A stretch of 64,000 nucleotides of DNA. It comes from Oceanimonas baumannii. GTDB taxonomy: Bacteria; Pseudomonadota; Gammaproteobacteria; Enterobacterales; Aeromonadaceae. This document shows, one piece after another, positions 1 to 8,053 of the stretch. The notes beneath the pieces are model-generated. The model worked only from the letters and a program-made list of their open reading frames with translations, searched no databases and was not told where the DNA came from. A program made the position numbers and the translations under genes. The stretch is from assembly GCF_002245495.1 (NCBI RefSeq), contig NZ_NQJF01000002.1, forward strand, positions 248,001 through 312,000. The letters are read 5' to 3'. Positions within the stretch are counted from its first letter, which is position 1; every line of letters begins with the position of its first letter.

Positions 1-209
1 GAGGCCAGAGCCGCTTTTTTGCTGGCCCCCTTGCCATTGGTAAAGCACAGACCGCACTCTTTATCGCGAATATGAACCGACCATACGTGAGGTACCGGGT
101 TCAGCCAGGAGGCCTCTTCAATATCGAAGCCCAGCGCCTGCAGTTTGTTCTGGAAGCGGCTGATAGAGTCTTCCAGCGCAGCGTCTTTGCTGGGGATAAA
201 GGTTTTCAT
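1..209 (-). CDS. ycaO: YcaO protein, N-terminal part (truncated by window edge)
   Basis: This is the first 69 codons of a gene that runs off the left edge. The visible protein begins MKTFIPSKDAALEDSISRFQ and continues through LNPVPHVWSVHIRDKECGLC, which I recognise as the N-terminus of E. coli YcaO. In E. coli, YcaO is described as assisting RimO in beta-methylthiolation of ribosomal protein S12. YcaO-fold proteins use ATP to activate amide backbones. The ATP-binding core lies beyond the window. The start is ATG at 207-209 with AGAGG a few bases upstream. No start or spacing oddity is seen. Confidence 0.9.
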   Translation of the reverse strand, partial: MKTFIPSKDAALEDSISRFQNKLQALGFDIEEASWLNPVPHVWSVHIRDKECGLCFTNGKGASKKAALA

Positions 210-244
210 GAATACCTCTGGCGGGTTCGGCAAAAAAGGGGCTG

Positions 245-273
245 ATCCTAACCCGAGGTGATAATTTGAACAA
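245..273 (-). promoter_or_regulatory. Putative sigma-70 promoter of ycaO
   Basis: On the minus strand, TTGTTC (268-273) and TAGGAT (245-250) are 17 bp apart and lie about 35-60 bp upstream of the ycaO start. The match is by eye only and both hexamers are imperfect. Confidence 0.4.
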
Positions 274-293
274 GCACAAAGCGGGTTGCCACC

Positions 294-324
294 AATAAAA
301 AACGCCCGCATGAGGCGGGCGTTT
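294..324 (-). terminator. Rho-independent terminator of asd
   Basis: Arms AACGCCCGC (301-309) and GCGGGCGTT (315-323) form a GC-rich hairpin. On the minus strand it is followed by a run of T residues (294-302). It lies about 20 bp past the asd stop codon. Confidence 0.88.
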
Positions 325-343
325 CAGGTAATCAGCGAAGCGC

Positions 344-1450
344 TTATGGCAGCAGGTGCAGCATACGACGCAGGGGCTCGGCGGCACCCCACAGCAGCTG
401 ATCTCCGACGGTAAAGGCAGCCAGATATTCCGGACCCATGTTCAGCTTGCGCAGACGGCCAACAGGAACGCTCAGGGTGCCGGTGACGGCGGCCGGCGTC
501 AGTTCATCCATGGACTGCTGGCGATCGTTGGGGATCACTTTCACCCAGTCGTTATGGGCAGCCAGGAGCTTCTCCACTTCCGGAATGGAAATATCTTTCT
601 TCAGCTTGATGGTGAAGGCCTGGCTGTGGCAACGCAGCGCACCGATGCGTACGCACAGACCGTCTACCGGAATCGCCTGTTCAATGCCCAGGATCTTGTT
701 GGTTTCGGCCTGGCCTTTCCATTCTTCACGGCTCTGGCCGTTTTCCAGCTGAGAATCGATCCAGGGGATCAGGCTGCCAGCCAGCGGTACACCAAAGTTA
801 TCGACCGGCAGGTCACCGCTGCGGGTCTTCTCGGTGATCTTGCGTTCCAGCTCCAGAATGGCTGAACCTGAATCGGCCAGTTCATCGGCTACTTCGTCGC
901 GCAAAATGCCCATCTGGGTAACCAGCTCACGCATATGACGGGCACCGCCACCGGAGGCTGCCTGATAGGTGGATACCGATACCCACTCAACCAGATCCTG
1001 TTCAAACAGGCCGCCCAGTGCCATCAGCATCAGGCTCACGGTGCAGTTGCCGCCTACAAAGGTTTTGGCACCGTTGGCCAGAGCTTCCTGAATTTGCTTG
1101 CCGTTTACCGGATCCAGCACAATCAGGGCATCGTCATCCATGCGCAGGGCAGAGGCGGCATCAATCCAGTAGCCATTCCAGCCTGCGGCACGCAAACGGG
1201 GATACACGTCTTTGGTATAGTCACCGCCCTGACAGGTCAGTACCACATCCAGCGCCTTCAGCGCTTCGATGTCATAGGCATCCTGCAGTGTGCCGGCGTC
1301 TTTGCCAAAGTTGGGGGCAGGCTGCCCGGCCTGGGAGGTGGTGAAAAAGACGGGATCAATACGAGAAAAGTCACCTTCTTCTACCATGCGGCTCATCAGT
1401 ACGGAGCCGACCATACCGCGCCAGCCGACCAGACCTACTTTTTTCATCAT
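344..1450 (-). CDS. asd: Aspartate-semialdehyde dehydrogenase
   Basis: Asd reduces beta-aspartyl phosphate to aspartate semialdehyde with NADPH, the branch-point step for lysine/diaminopimelate, threonine and methionine. The 368-residue protein matches E. coli Asd closely along its full length. It has the N-terminal nucleotide-binding stretch [11 protein letters not shown], the catalytic cysteine at about residue 136 in GGNCTVSL, and the active-site histidine at about 275 in CHSQAF. Two consecutive ATG codons (1448-1450 and 1445-1447) can both be served by the upstream AGGA. The second would give MKKVGLVGW, the usual family start. The gene is monocistronic with its own promoter and terminator. 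Confidence 0.96.
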   Translation of the reverse strand: MMKKVGLVGWRGMVGSVLMSRMVEEGDFSRIDPVFFTTSQAGQPAPNFGKDAGTLQDAYDIEALKALDVVLTCQGGDYTKDVYPRLRAAGWNGYWIDAASALRMDDDALIVLDPVNGKQIQEALANGAKTFVGGNCTVSLMLMALGGLFEQDLVEWVSVSTYQAASGGGARHMRELVTQMGILRDEVADELADSGSAILELERKITEKTRSGDLPVDNFGVPLAGSLIPWIDSQLENGQSREEWKGQAETNKILGIEQAIPVDGLCVRIGALRCHSQAFTIKLKKDISIPEVEKLLAAHNDWVKVIPNDRQQSMDELTPAAVTGTLSVPVGRLRKLNMGPEYLAAFTVGDQLLWGAAEPLRRMLHLLP

Positions 1451-1493
1451 TCAGTGTCCTTGCTTTGAAAGAGAATCAAAAAACCTGCCCAAC

Positions 1494-1521
1494 ACAATAC
1501 CGATTGCAGCCAAAGGTGCAA
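1494..1521 (-). promoter_or_regulatory. Putative sigma-70 promoter of asd
   Basis: On the minus strand, TTGCAC (1516-1521) and TATTGT (1494-1499) are separated by 16 bp and lie about 45-70 bp upstream of the asd start. This is a visual match only. Confidence 0.4.
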
Positions 1522-1593
1522 GGGGAAAGCGAAAAAGAAAGGTCGTTTTTTGTACAGCTTGCCGTTATTCAAAGGGCCATGACAGCGCGACTG

Positions 1594-2505
1594 TCAGCCG
1601 GAGGTAAACGACAGAAAGCCTAACATGAGCACCGGACCTGCCAGGCTCAGCACAAATCCTGAGACAATGGCTACCGGTACAATGGCCACCCCGCCGGAGC
1701 GTTGCAGAACCGGCAGGGTAAAATCCATGGAGGTAGCGCCGCCATAACCGATGGCGCAGGAGGGGTGACGTCGCATCAGAGCCGGAATGATCATGATGGC
1801 GATCAGCTCCCGGGCCAGATCGTTAAGAAAGGCAGCACTGCCCATGACAGGCCCCAGTTTGTCACCGATTAAAATACCCGACAGCGAATACCAGCCGTTG
1901 CCCGAGGCAAAGGCTAGCCCCTGAGTCAGTGGCATGTTCATCAGCCAGGCCCCCAGCAAACCGCCGACCCAGGAGCTCACCATTACGGTCAGAGCTATGG
2001 CAAGACCCCATCGATTAAGTAGAATCTGGCGCAGCTTCATGCCCGAATTGCGCAGTTGTACGCCAATAAGCAGCAGCAGCAGCATCAGTGCCCACTCGCT
2101 CAGGGTATCTACCTGAAACCACTCGGGATCCAGAAACTGGCCGGCACCGAGCCCGGCCAGGATCACCAGACATAGCTTGGCTGAGTCCAGCAGCAGTGCC
2201 CATTTGCTGATAACTGGCACACCCCGTTCACCGCTCAGTCGTCCCCGGCGCAGATCCAGCAGCCAGAGTCCGGCCAGGTTGCAGAGCGTGATGCAGGCCA
2301 GAAAAACGCCACAAAGAATAAAAATTGTGCCCAGATGAGTACTAAGATTATCTACAAAAGCCAGACTGATCCCCATCAGAAACAGGATCAGGTACACCAT
2401 GCGCTCAACGGCCACATTAATAAAGTGCACCAGCGATTGGGAGCGGCAGGGAATGCAGTAGCCAAGAGCAAGGGGCAGTAATACGATAAGCATGCCGGAG
2501 TACAT
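1594..2505 (-). CDS. lysO: Lysine exporter LysO family membrane protein
   Basis: This 303-residue, strongly hydrophobic protein resembles E. coli LysO (YbjE), an inner-membrane exporter of L-lysine and toxic analogues such as thialysine. Family-like stretches include the N-terminal MYSGMLIVLLPLALGY, MVYLILFLMGISLAF, the core SGNGWYSLSGIL and the C-terminal GATSMDFTLPVLQRSGG. About eight to ten membrane segments can be seen. It is divergent from a basic amino-acid ABC importer, with 382 bp of shared upstream DNA. That suggests coordinated control of import and export. E. coli lysO is regulated by ArgP and ArgR; whether this holds here is inference. Confidence 0.88.
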   Translation of the reverse strand: MYSGMLIVLLPLALGYCIPCRSQSLVHFINVAVERMVYLILFLMGISLAFVDNLSTHLGTIFILCGVFLACITLCNLAGLWLLDLRRGRLSGERGVPVISKWALLLDSAKLCLVILAGLGAGQFLDPEWFQVDTLSEWALMLLLLLIGVQLRNSGMKLRQILLNRWGLAIALTVMVSSWVGGLLGAWLMNMPLTQGLAFASGNGWYSLSGILIGDKLGPVMGSAAFLNDLARELIAIMIIPALMRRHPSCAIGYGGATSMDFTLPVLQRSGGVAIVPVAIVSGFVLSLAGPVLMLGFLSFTSG

Positions 2506-2887
2506 GGTAATTATCTTCCAGTCAGGTGGTCAGGCACAACTTTTGACCATTAATCTATGTTGCGACAGCATACGTGAGCAATTCGTTAAAAAAAAGCGAA
2601 CGCGGTGGGCTTTAGTGAATAAGAATGTGATCTGCTTGCTGATTAAACAGCTGAAAGGCGGGGAAGAGTATATCTGAGTGATACTTTATTCCGGTTTTAT
2701 GCATATTTTTATATTGTTACAGCCGTTATGTTAGTATAAAAAACCAACATTAATGGTTTTTTGCCGCTGATTATGTTGTTATTGGGCCAGTCTGGTGGTA
2801 ACTTTTTCCAGAAAGGTTAACAGGCTGTTAACGTACAGGAAAGGAACAGGATCCCATGATGGGCTCCGGTAATAAAAGGTCTAACGG
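2506..2887. other. Divergent regulatory region between lysO and the ABC importer
   Basis: These 382 bp hold no convincing gene. They are AT-rich, especially at 2690-2770, and contain two perfect inverted repeats. One has arms AAAAAACCA / TGGTTTTTT (2738-2746 and 2754-2762). The other is GTTAACA-GGC-TGTTAAC (2816-2832). The word TTATGCATATT (2697-2707) recurs upstream of the Orn/Lys/Arg decarboxylase at 37710-37720. No AGAGGTGC core of a lysine riboswitch was found. Confidence 0.6.
2816..2832. promoter_or_regulatory. Palindromic operator candidate upstream of the ABC importer
   Basis: GTTAACA-GGC-TGTTAAC is a perfect dyad with 7-bp arms, 56 bp upstream of the first gene of the importer operon. 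It has the size expected for a dimeric repressor site. The cognate regulator is unknown. Confidence 0.45.
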
Positions 2888-3655
2888 ATGAGCAAACCCG
2901 CCCTCGAAGTCACGGGCCTGCATAAGCATTATGGCTCGCTGGAAGTACTTAAAGGCATTGATCTGACTGCCGAAAAGGGAGACGTCATTTCCATTATCGG
3001 CTCTTCCGGCTCTGGCAAATCCACATTTCTTCGCTGCATTAACCTGCTGGAAATGCCCTCAGCGGGTGAGGTGCGCCTGCACGGCGAGCTTATCGCCATG
3101 CAGACCAACCGGGCCGGTGAGCGTGAACCGGTCAATATGCGCCAGGTGGAGCGAATTCGCTCCCGCCTTGCCATGGTGTTCCAGAGTTTCAACCTCTGGT
3201 CACACATGACGATTTTGCAGAATATTATTGAGGTACCGGTGCATGTGCTGGGTGTCCCCAAAAAGGACGCTGTTGCCAAGGGGGAAGCCTTGTTGCAGCG
3301 GGTGGGATTGTATGAGCGGCGGGATTATTACCCGGGCCATCTTTCCGGCGGTCAGCAGCAGCGGGCGGCGATTGCCCGTGCCCTGGCGGTAGAACCTGAA
3401 GTCATGCTGTTTGACGAGCCGACTTCGGCGCTGGATCCGGAGCTGGTGGGAGAAGTGCTGGGTGTCATGCGGGCGCTGGCAGAAGAAGGCCGCACCATGC
3501 TGGTGGTGACGCACGAAATGAGCTTTGCTCGGGATGTATCCAACAAGCTGATGTTCCTGCACCAGGGCATGGTTGAAGAGCAGGGCAACCCTAAAGAGGT
3601 CTTTGCTAACCCCTCTTCTGAACGGTTCCGGCAATTTATTTCTTCGGTTTACTGA
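2888..3655 (+). CDS. Basic amino-acid ABC transporter, ATP-binding protein (HisP/ArtP-like)
   Basis: This is the ATPase of a polar amino-acid importer. The 255-residue protein has all ABC motifs: Walker A GSSGSGKST (38-46), Q-loop Q99, signature LSGGQ (152-156), Walker B VMLFDE (172-177) and H-loop H209. It has the HisP-type insertion around residues 74-90 and is closest by eye to HisP/AotP, which handle histidine, arginine, lysine and ornithine. It heads a four-gene operon with the periplasmic binding protein and two permeases. This gene order (ATPase, binding protein, permease, permease) is usual for arginine/ornithine and histidine systems. Exact substrate cannot be told from sequence. Confidence 0.92.
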   Translation: MSKPALEVTGLHKHYGSLEVLKGIDLTAEKGDVISIIGSSGSGKSTFLRCINLLEMPSAGEVRLHGELIAMQTNRAGEREPVNMRQVERIRSRLAMVFQSFNLWSHMTILQNIIEVPVHVLGVPKKDAVAKGEALLQRVGLYERRDYYPGHLSGGQQQRAAIARALAVEPEVMLFDEPTSALDPELVGEVLGVMRALAEEGRTMLVVTHEMSFARDVSNKLMFLHQGMVEEQGNPKEVFANPSSERFRQFISSVY

Positions 3656-3683
3656 AACAAACGATGCATACAAGGAGAACGTC

Positions 3684-4460
3684 ATGAAAAAACTGTGGAT
3701 AGCAGGTGCCGTGATGGCAGCGCTGGCGACAGGGGCCGTACAGGCAAAGGAATGGAAAACCGTGCGTTTTGGTATTGAAGGGGCCTATCCGCCGTTTTCA
3801 TGGACTGATGAAAACGGGGAACTACAGGGCTTTGATGTTGACATGGCCAATGCCCTGTGTGAACAGATGCAGGTGAAGTGTCAGCTGGTGGCCCAGGACT
3901 GGGACGGCATTATTCCGGCCCTGCTGGCGCGTAAATACGATGCCATTATTGCGGCCATGTCGATCACTGAGGAGCGCAAGCGTACCGTGGACTTTACCGG
4001 TAAGTATGCCCTGGTGCCGAACAAGTTTGTGGCGGCCAAAGGTACTGAGTTCGAACTGTCCGTGGAAGGCCTGGCCGGAAAGAAAATCGGTGTGCAGATA
4101 GCGACCACACACGACAAGTACCTGACCGAGAATTTTGGCGATGAGGTGGGTCTGGTTCGGTATGGCAATGCCGACGATGCCTACCTGGATCTCAAGGCGG
4201 GCCGGGTTGATTATGTGTTTCTCGATGCCACTGCCATTGAAGAAGGTCTGCTGAATAAGGAAGGCGGTGATGCCTTTGAATTTGTTGGTCCGTCAGTCAC
4301 TGATGAAAAGTGGTTTGGCGAAGGCTTTGGCATTGCCGTGCGCAAGCAGGATAAGGATCTGAAAGCAATGCTGGATCAGGCCATTCTGGATCTGCGCGAA
4401 AGCGGTAAATATCAGGAAGTGAACAACAAATACTTTGATTACGACGTTTACGGCAAGTAA
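3684..4460 (+). CDS. Periplasmic basic amino-acid binding protein (ArgT/HisJ/AotJ-like)
   Basis: This solute-binding protein (SBP family 3) delivers amino acids to the membrane permeases. The start is ATG 3684, preceded by AAGGAG, giving 258 residues; the longer open frame from 3573 overlaps the ATPase gene and lacks a ribosome-binding site. Residues 1-20 form a signal peptide (MKKLWIAGAVMAALATGAVQA, cut near residue 20/21). The mature protein has the family signature GFDVDMANALCEQM and the segment DWDGIIPALLARKYDAIIAAMSIT. The lysine/arginine/ornithine/histidine assignment follows from the operon and overall likeness, not from ligand residues I could verify. Confidence 0.92.
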   Translation: MKKLWIAGAVMAALATGAVQAKEWKTVRFGIEGAYPPFSWTDENGELQGFDVDMANALCEQMQVKCQLVAQDWDGIIPALLARKYDAIIAAMSITEERKRTVDFTGKYALVPNKFVAAKGTEFELSVEGLAGKKIGVQIATTHDKYLTENFGDEVGLVRYGNADDAYLDLKAGRVDYVFLDATAIEEGLLNKEGGDAFEFVGPSVTDEKWFGEGFGIAVRKQDKDLKAMLDQAILDLRESGKYQEVNNKYFDYDVYGK

Positions 4461-4507
4461 TCGGTCGGGCCGGTCCTTGGCGGGACCGGCTATCACAGGA
4501 CGTGGCG

Positions 4508-5248
4508 ATGTTCGATTTAAAAGGTTACGAAGGAGCCCTGCTGGAAGGGGCCTGGATTACCCTGCAGGTGGCATTGCTGTCATTACTGCTGGCGGTCACT
4601 CTGGGTCTGCTGGGAGCAGTGGCCAAGTTGTCTTCGGTGCGGCCGGCTCGCTGGCTGGCCACCCTTTATACCACGGTAATACGCGGGATCCCCGATCTGG
4701 TGCTGATGATGCTGATTTTCTTTGGCGGCCAGGTGTTACTGAACAATTCACTTTATTCACTTAACGAATCGCTGAATGAATGGCTGGGAGGCGGCGATCC
4801 CGGTCATGAGTGGACCAGCTATGTGCCGGACTACATTGAAATCAGCCCCTTTATTGCCGGCATAGTTACCATTGGCTTTATTTTTGGTGCCTATATGGCG
4901 GAAACGTTTCGTGGTGCCATTCTGGCGGTGGACAAAGGAGAGCTGGAAGCTGCCCGCGCCTATGGCATGAGGCCATTGCTGGTGTTCCGGCGAATATTGT
5001 TTCCCCAGATGATGCGGCATGCGTTGCCCGGGCTGGGCAACAACTGGCTGGTGTTGCTGAAAACCACGGCACTGGTGTCGATTATCGGCCTGGATGACAT
5101 GGTGCGAAAAGCATCATTGGCTGCCGGGGCCACGCAGTTGCCTTTTACCTTTTATATGGCGGTGGCACTCATCTTTTTGCTGTTTACCACGCTGTCTACT
5201 TCCATGTTGCGCTGGGCTGAGCGCCATTATGCCATTCCGGGAAGGTAA
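4508..5248 (+). CDS. Basic amino-acid ABC transporter permease (HisQ-like)
   Basis: First membrane subunit of the importer, 246 residues if started at ATG 4508. AGGA at 4497-4500 is 7 bp from this ATG, whereas the GTG at 4502 sits too close to it. The N-terminal segment LEGAWITLQVALLSLLLAV is a typical His/Glu/Gln/Arg permease start. The EAA loop that contacts the ATPase is visible as GELEAARAYGMRPLLVFRRI. A hairpin-like GGCCGGTCCTTGGCGGGACCGGC sequence lies just upstream of the gene, in the gap after the binding-protein gene, where it may lower permease expression relative to the binding protein. That role is inference. Confidence 0.9.
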   Translation: MFDLKGYEGALLEGAWITLQVALLSLLLAVTLGLLGAVAKLSSVRPARWLATLYTTVIRGIPDLVLMMLIFFGGQVLLNNSLYSLNESLNEWLGGGDPGHEWTSYVPDYIEISPFIAGIVTIGFIFGAYMAETFRGAILAVDKGELEAARAYGMRPLLVFRRILFPQMMRHALPGLGNNWLVLLKTTALVSIIGLDDMVRKASLAAGATQLPFTFYMAVALIFLLFTTLSTSMLRWAERHYAIPGR

Positions 5249-5251
5249 GCC

Positions 5252-5944
5252 ATGGATTTCTCAATTGTTTTAAACGAGTGGACGGTGTACTGGCAGGGGC
5301 TGTACACCACCGTCTGGCTGGTGTCGCTGGCGCTGGTTCTGGGGCTGCTGCTGGCAGTGCCCATGGGGATTATGCGTAACAGCCATTCCTGGCTGCTGAA
5401 AGGACCGGCCTGGGCTTATATTTATTTTTTCCGCGGTACGCCGCTGCTGGTGCAGTTGTTTCTGATTTATTACGGTGCTGCCCAGTGGCAATGGCTGAAA
5501 GATTCCACCGCCTGGGAATGGTTCAGCCAGGCCTGGTTCTGTGCCGTGCTGGCCTTTACCCTTAATACCGGTGCTTACACGGCCGAGATCATTCGTGGTG
5601 CCATCAGTGCCATGCCGAAAGGGGAAATAGAAGCTGCCTATGCCTTTGGCATGAGCCGGCTGACTACCTTGCGTCGCATTATTCTGCCCAACTCCTTTCG
5701 CCGGGCGCTGCCGGCCTACAGTAACGAAGTGATCTTTATGCTGCACGGTTCAGCGGTGGCAGGGGTGATCACTATCGTGGATCTGACCGGTGCCGCGCGC
5801 ATTGTAAACTCCCGCTATTACTCACCGTTTGAGGCCTTTCTGGCGGCTGGTTTTTTATATATGTGCCTGACCTTTCTACTGGTCTGGGGCTTTCGCTGGC
5901 TGGAAAAGCGTTGGTTCCGGCACTTGCTCCCGCGTAAGGTGTAG
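5252..5944 (+). CDS. Basic amino-acid ABC transporter permease (HisM-like)
   Basis: Second membrane subunit, 230 residues, starting 4 bp after the previous stop codon. It carries the permease N-terminal segment WQGLYTTVWLVSLALVLGLL, the FFRGTPLLVQLFLIYYG stretch typical of HisM/ArtM proteins, and an EAA loop at GEIEAAYAFGMSRLTTLRRI. It would pair with the HisQ-like protein as a heterodimeric channel in the inner membrane. It closes the operon; a long hairpin follows. Confidence 0.9.
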   Translation: MDFSIVLNEWTVYWQGLYTTVWLVSLALVLGLLLAVPMGIMRNSHSWLLKGPAWAYIYFFRGTPLLVQLFLIYYGAAQWQWLKDSTAWEWFSQAWFCAVLAFTLNTGAYTAEIIRGAISAMPKGEIEAAYAFGMSRLTTLRRIILPNSFRRALPAYSNEVIFMLHGSAVAGVITIVDLTGAARIVNSRYYSPFEAFLAAGFLYMCLTFLLVWGFRWLEKRWFRHLLPRKV

Positions 5945-5957
5945 ACAGTCCCCGTCA

Positions 5958-6001
5958 TGGCCGGCTACTGTGCCGCTGCTTTGCAACACGGTGGCCGGCC
6001 A
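5958..6001. terminator. Hairpin between convergent ABC operon and xthA
   Basis: TGGCCGGC (5958-5965) pairs with GCCGGCCA (5994-6001), and the stem continues inward for 7 more pairs (two G-U), giving about 15 bp around a 14-nt loop. It lacks a clean T-tract on either strand, so it may protect mRNA ends as much as terminate transcription. Confidence 0.45.
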
Positions 6002-6007
6002 ATGCGG

Positions 6008-6817
6008 TTAATCTTTAAAACTGGCCCAGATAGGTGCGTGATCAGAGGGCTTTTCAATGCCGCGCAGTTCATAATCGATGCCGGATTCTTCTAGCTGCGC
6101 CATCAGCGGCTCGGTGGCCAGGATAAGATCGATGCGCAGGCCTCGGTTGTCATTAAAGCCTTTGCTGCGATAATCGAACCAGGAATAGGTTTCGGCATTT
6201 ACCGGATTCTGCGAACGCCAGGTATCCGTCAGGCCCCAGCCCAGCAGACGTTCCATCCACTCTCGTTCTTCCGGTAGAAAAGAACACTTGCCATCCCGCA
6301 ACCAGCGTTTTCGGTTGGGCTCGCCGATGCCAATATCCAGATCGGTATGAGATATATTCATATCACCGATCACCACCAGTGCCTCACCTGGCTGGTGATG
6401 CGTATTCAGGTAGTGCTGTAAATCCTGATAGAAGCGCTCCTTGGCCGGAAACTTGGTTTCATGTTTACGGTTTTCCCCCTGCGGGAAATATCCGTTCAGC
6501 ACGGTGAACAGGCTGCCATCAGGGCGGGTAAAACGGCCGATAATCATGCGTCGCTGGGCATCCTCATCATCGGTCGGGAAACCATTTTGTACGCTGACGG
6601 CCGGCTGTCTGCTCAGCAGGGCGACACCATAGTGGGCTTTCTGACCATGAAAATAGACGTGATAGCCCATCGCCTGTACGGCTTCCAGCGGAAAGGCCTC
6701 ATCGTGTACCTTGGTTTCCTGCAGTCCGATAATATCAGGGTTGTGCTTGTCGATAAGGGCCTGCAGCTGATGCAAGCGGGCGCGAAGGCCATTGATATTA
6801 AAAGAAATAACTTTCAT
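6008..6817 (-). CDS. xthA: Exodeoxyribonuclease III
   Basis: XthA is a Mg-dependent 3'-5' exonuclease and AP endonuclease acting in base-excision repair. The start chosen is ATG 6815-6817, which gives the standard N-terminus [20 protein letters not shown] and 269 residues (E. coli has 268). The longer open frame to 7003 has no family match. The metal-binding glutamate is E34 in GLQETK, and the catalytic C-terminal histidine lies in KPSDHAPIW. It converges on the ABC operon and diverges from the RND efflux genes. Confidence 0.95.
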   Translation of the reverse strand: MKVISFNINGLRARLHQLQALIDKHNPDIIGLQETKVHDEAFPLEAVQAMGYHVYFHGQKAHYGVALLSRQPAVSVQNGFPTDDEDAQRRMIIGRFTRPDGSLFTVLNGYFPQGENRKHETKFPAKERFYQDLQHYLNTHHQPGEALVVIGDMNISHTDLDIGIGEPNRKRWLRDGKCSFLPEEREWMERLLGWGLTDTWRSQNPVNAETYSWFDYRSKGFNDNRGLRIDLILATEPLMAQLEESGIDYELRGIEKPSDHAPIWASFKD

Positions 6818-6939
6818 AACACACGGAAGTTGAGAAATTTGAGCACATGCTAGCAGAAAGCCTCGCCATCGGCAGCCGGTGAACGTCACGGCCAGCTTTT
6901 CATCCGGCACTGCCGGGATGGGCGGAGCGTCTGCCGGGA

Positions 6940-6958
6940 TTGTCACATTTTGTGACAA
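6940..6958. promoter_or_regulatory. Palindromic operator candidate upstream of RND efflux genes
   Basis: TTGTCACATTTTGTGACAA is a perfect dyad (8-bp arms, 3-bp centre) in the xthA/RND divergent region, about 75 bp upstream of the adaptor gene. A TTGACA hexamer follows at 6971-6976. Its -10 partner is unclear. No regulator gene lies next to the pump, so a distant TetR/MarR-type or CRP/FNR-like regulator is conceivable. Confidence 0.45.
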
Positions 6959-7033
6959 GGTTGCGTGACATTGACATAGTCTGGCTGTGCCAAACAGGTA
7001 CACTGGCGGTAATGCGTGTTTGGAAGCAAGTAC

Positions 7034-8053
7034 ATGAAAAAAAATTATTATTCCCTGGCGGCGGCCTGGTTCCTGCTTTTATTTTCTGCCGTGGTGCCGG
7101 CTCAGCAAGGGCCTGTGATCAGGGCCGTTACCGTTACCGAGCAGCAGCTGCCGGCCCGGCTGCAACTGGTAGGCACCCTCAAGGCCAGTCAACGGGTGGC
7201 CATTGCGCCTCAGGTCAGCGCCCGGGTCACTCAGGTCCATTTTGTGCCGGGCCAGCAAGTCGAGCAGGGCCAACTGCTGCTGAGCCTGGACGACAGGGCA
7301 GCCAGAGCGGCAGTCAGTGAAGCCGTTGCCGGGCTGCGTGACGCCAGACGCATCCTGACCAATTTTCAGACACTGTTTAAGCGCAAGGCCGTTACCCAGA
7401 CCGAGCTGGAAGGCCAGCAGGCTGCCGTGGCCATGGCGGAGGCCCGCTTGCAGGCGGCCCGGGTGCAGCTCGATTACCTTAGCCTGAAAGCGCCTTTTGC
7501 CGGCGTGATGGGGCTGAGCGACGTGGCACCGGGTAGTTTGCTGGGGGCCAGTGAGCCGGTGGCTGAGCTGTATGATCTCAGCCTGCTCAAACTGGATCTG
7601 GCCGTGCCGGAAAAACATTTTTTGAAATTAAAGGTGGGCGATATCTTGCAGGGCACCACGGATGCCCACGGGGATCGACGGTTTGACGGCCGGCTGGCGG
7701 TGGTGGCACCGGCGGTGGATCCCGCCACCCTTAATGCTCAGGTTCGGCTGGAGTTTGATAACAGTGACGGCGCTCTGGTACCGGGAATGCTGATGCGGGT
7801 GCAGCTGGTGCTGAGTAATGGCACCGGTCTGGCGGTGCCGGCCAGCAGCCTGCTTTATGCCGGTAACCAGCGTTATGTTTATGTCGTGGATGAGGCGAAT
7901 AAGGTCAGCCGGCGCAGTGTCAGTGTGGGCCGTAATCTGGGGGAATGGGTGCAGATAAGCACCGGCCTTGCTGTCGGAGAGCGGGTGGTCAGCGAAGGTA
8001 TCGTCAAGTTGCGGGATGGCATACAGGTGGAGGTGGCCGATGCGGCTCTCTGA
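7034..8053 (+). CDS. RND efflux periplasmic adaptor (MexA/AcrA-type membrane fusion protein)
   Basis: This membrane fusion protein links an inner-membrane RND pump to an outer-membrane channel. The start at ATG 7034 follows GGAAG and yields 339 residues with a cleavable signal peptide ending near VVPAQQ; a GTG at 7016 is less likely. After the signal come the barrel-sandwich lipoyl half ([33 protein letters not shown]), a short alpha hairpin, the second lipoyl half ([12 protein letters not shown]) and a beta-barrel ending near [11 protein letters not shown]. There is no lipobox. The pump gene overlaps its end by 14 bp. No outer-membrane factor gene is adjacent. Confidence 0.9.
   Translation: MKKNYYSLAAAWFLLLFSAVVPAQQGPVIRAVTVTEQQLPARLQLVGTLKASQRVAIAPQVSARVTQVHFVPGQQVEQGQLLLSLDDRAARAAVSEAVAGLRDARRILTNFQTLFKRKAVTQTELEGQQAAVAMAEARLQAARVQLDYLSLKAPFAGVMGLSDVAPGSLLGASEPVAELYDLSLLKLDLAVPEKHFLKLKVGDILQGTTDAHGDRRFDGRLAVVAPAVDPATLNAQVRLEFDNSDGALVPGMLMRVQLVLSNGTGLAVPASSLLYAGNQRYVYVVDEANKVSRRSVSVGRNLGEWVQISTGLAVGERVVSEGIVKLRDGIQVEVADAAL

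Noticed and set aside
2506-2887. Lysine riboswitch between lysO and the ABC importer
   Set aside because: The AGAGGTGC core and the surrounding L-box helices are absent on both strands.
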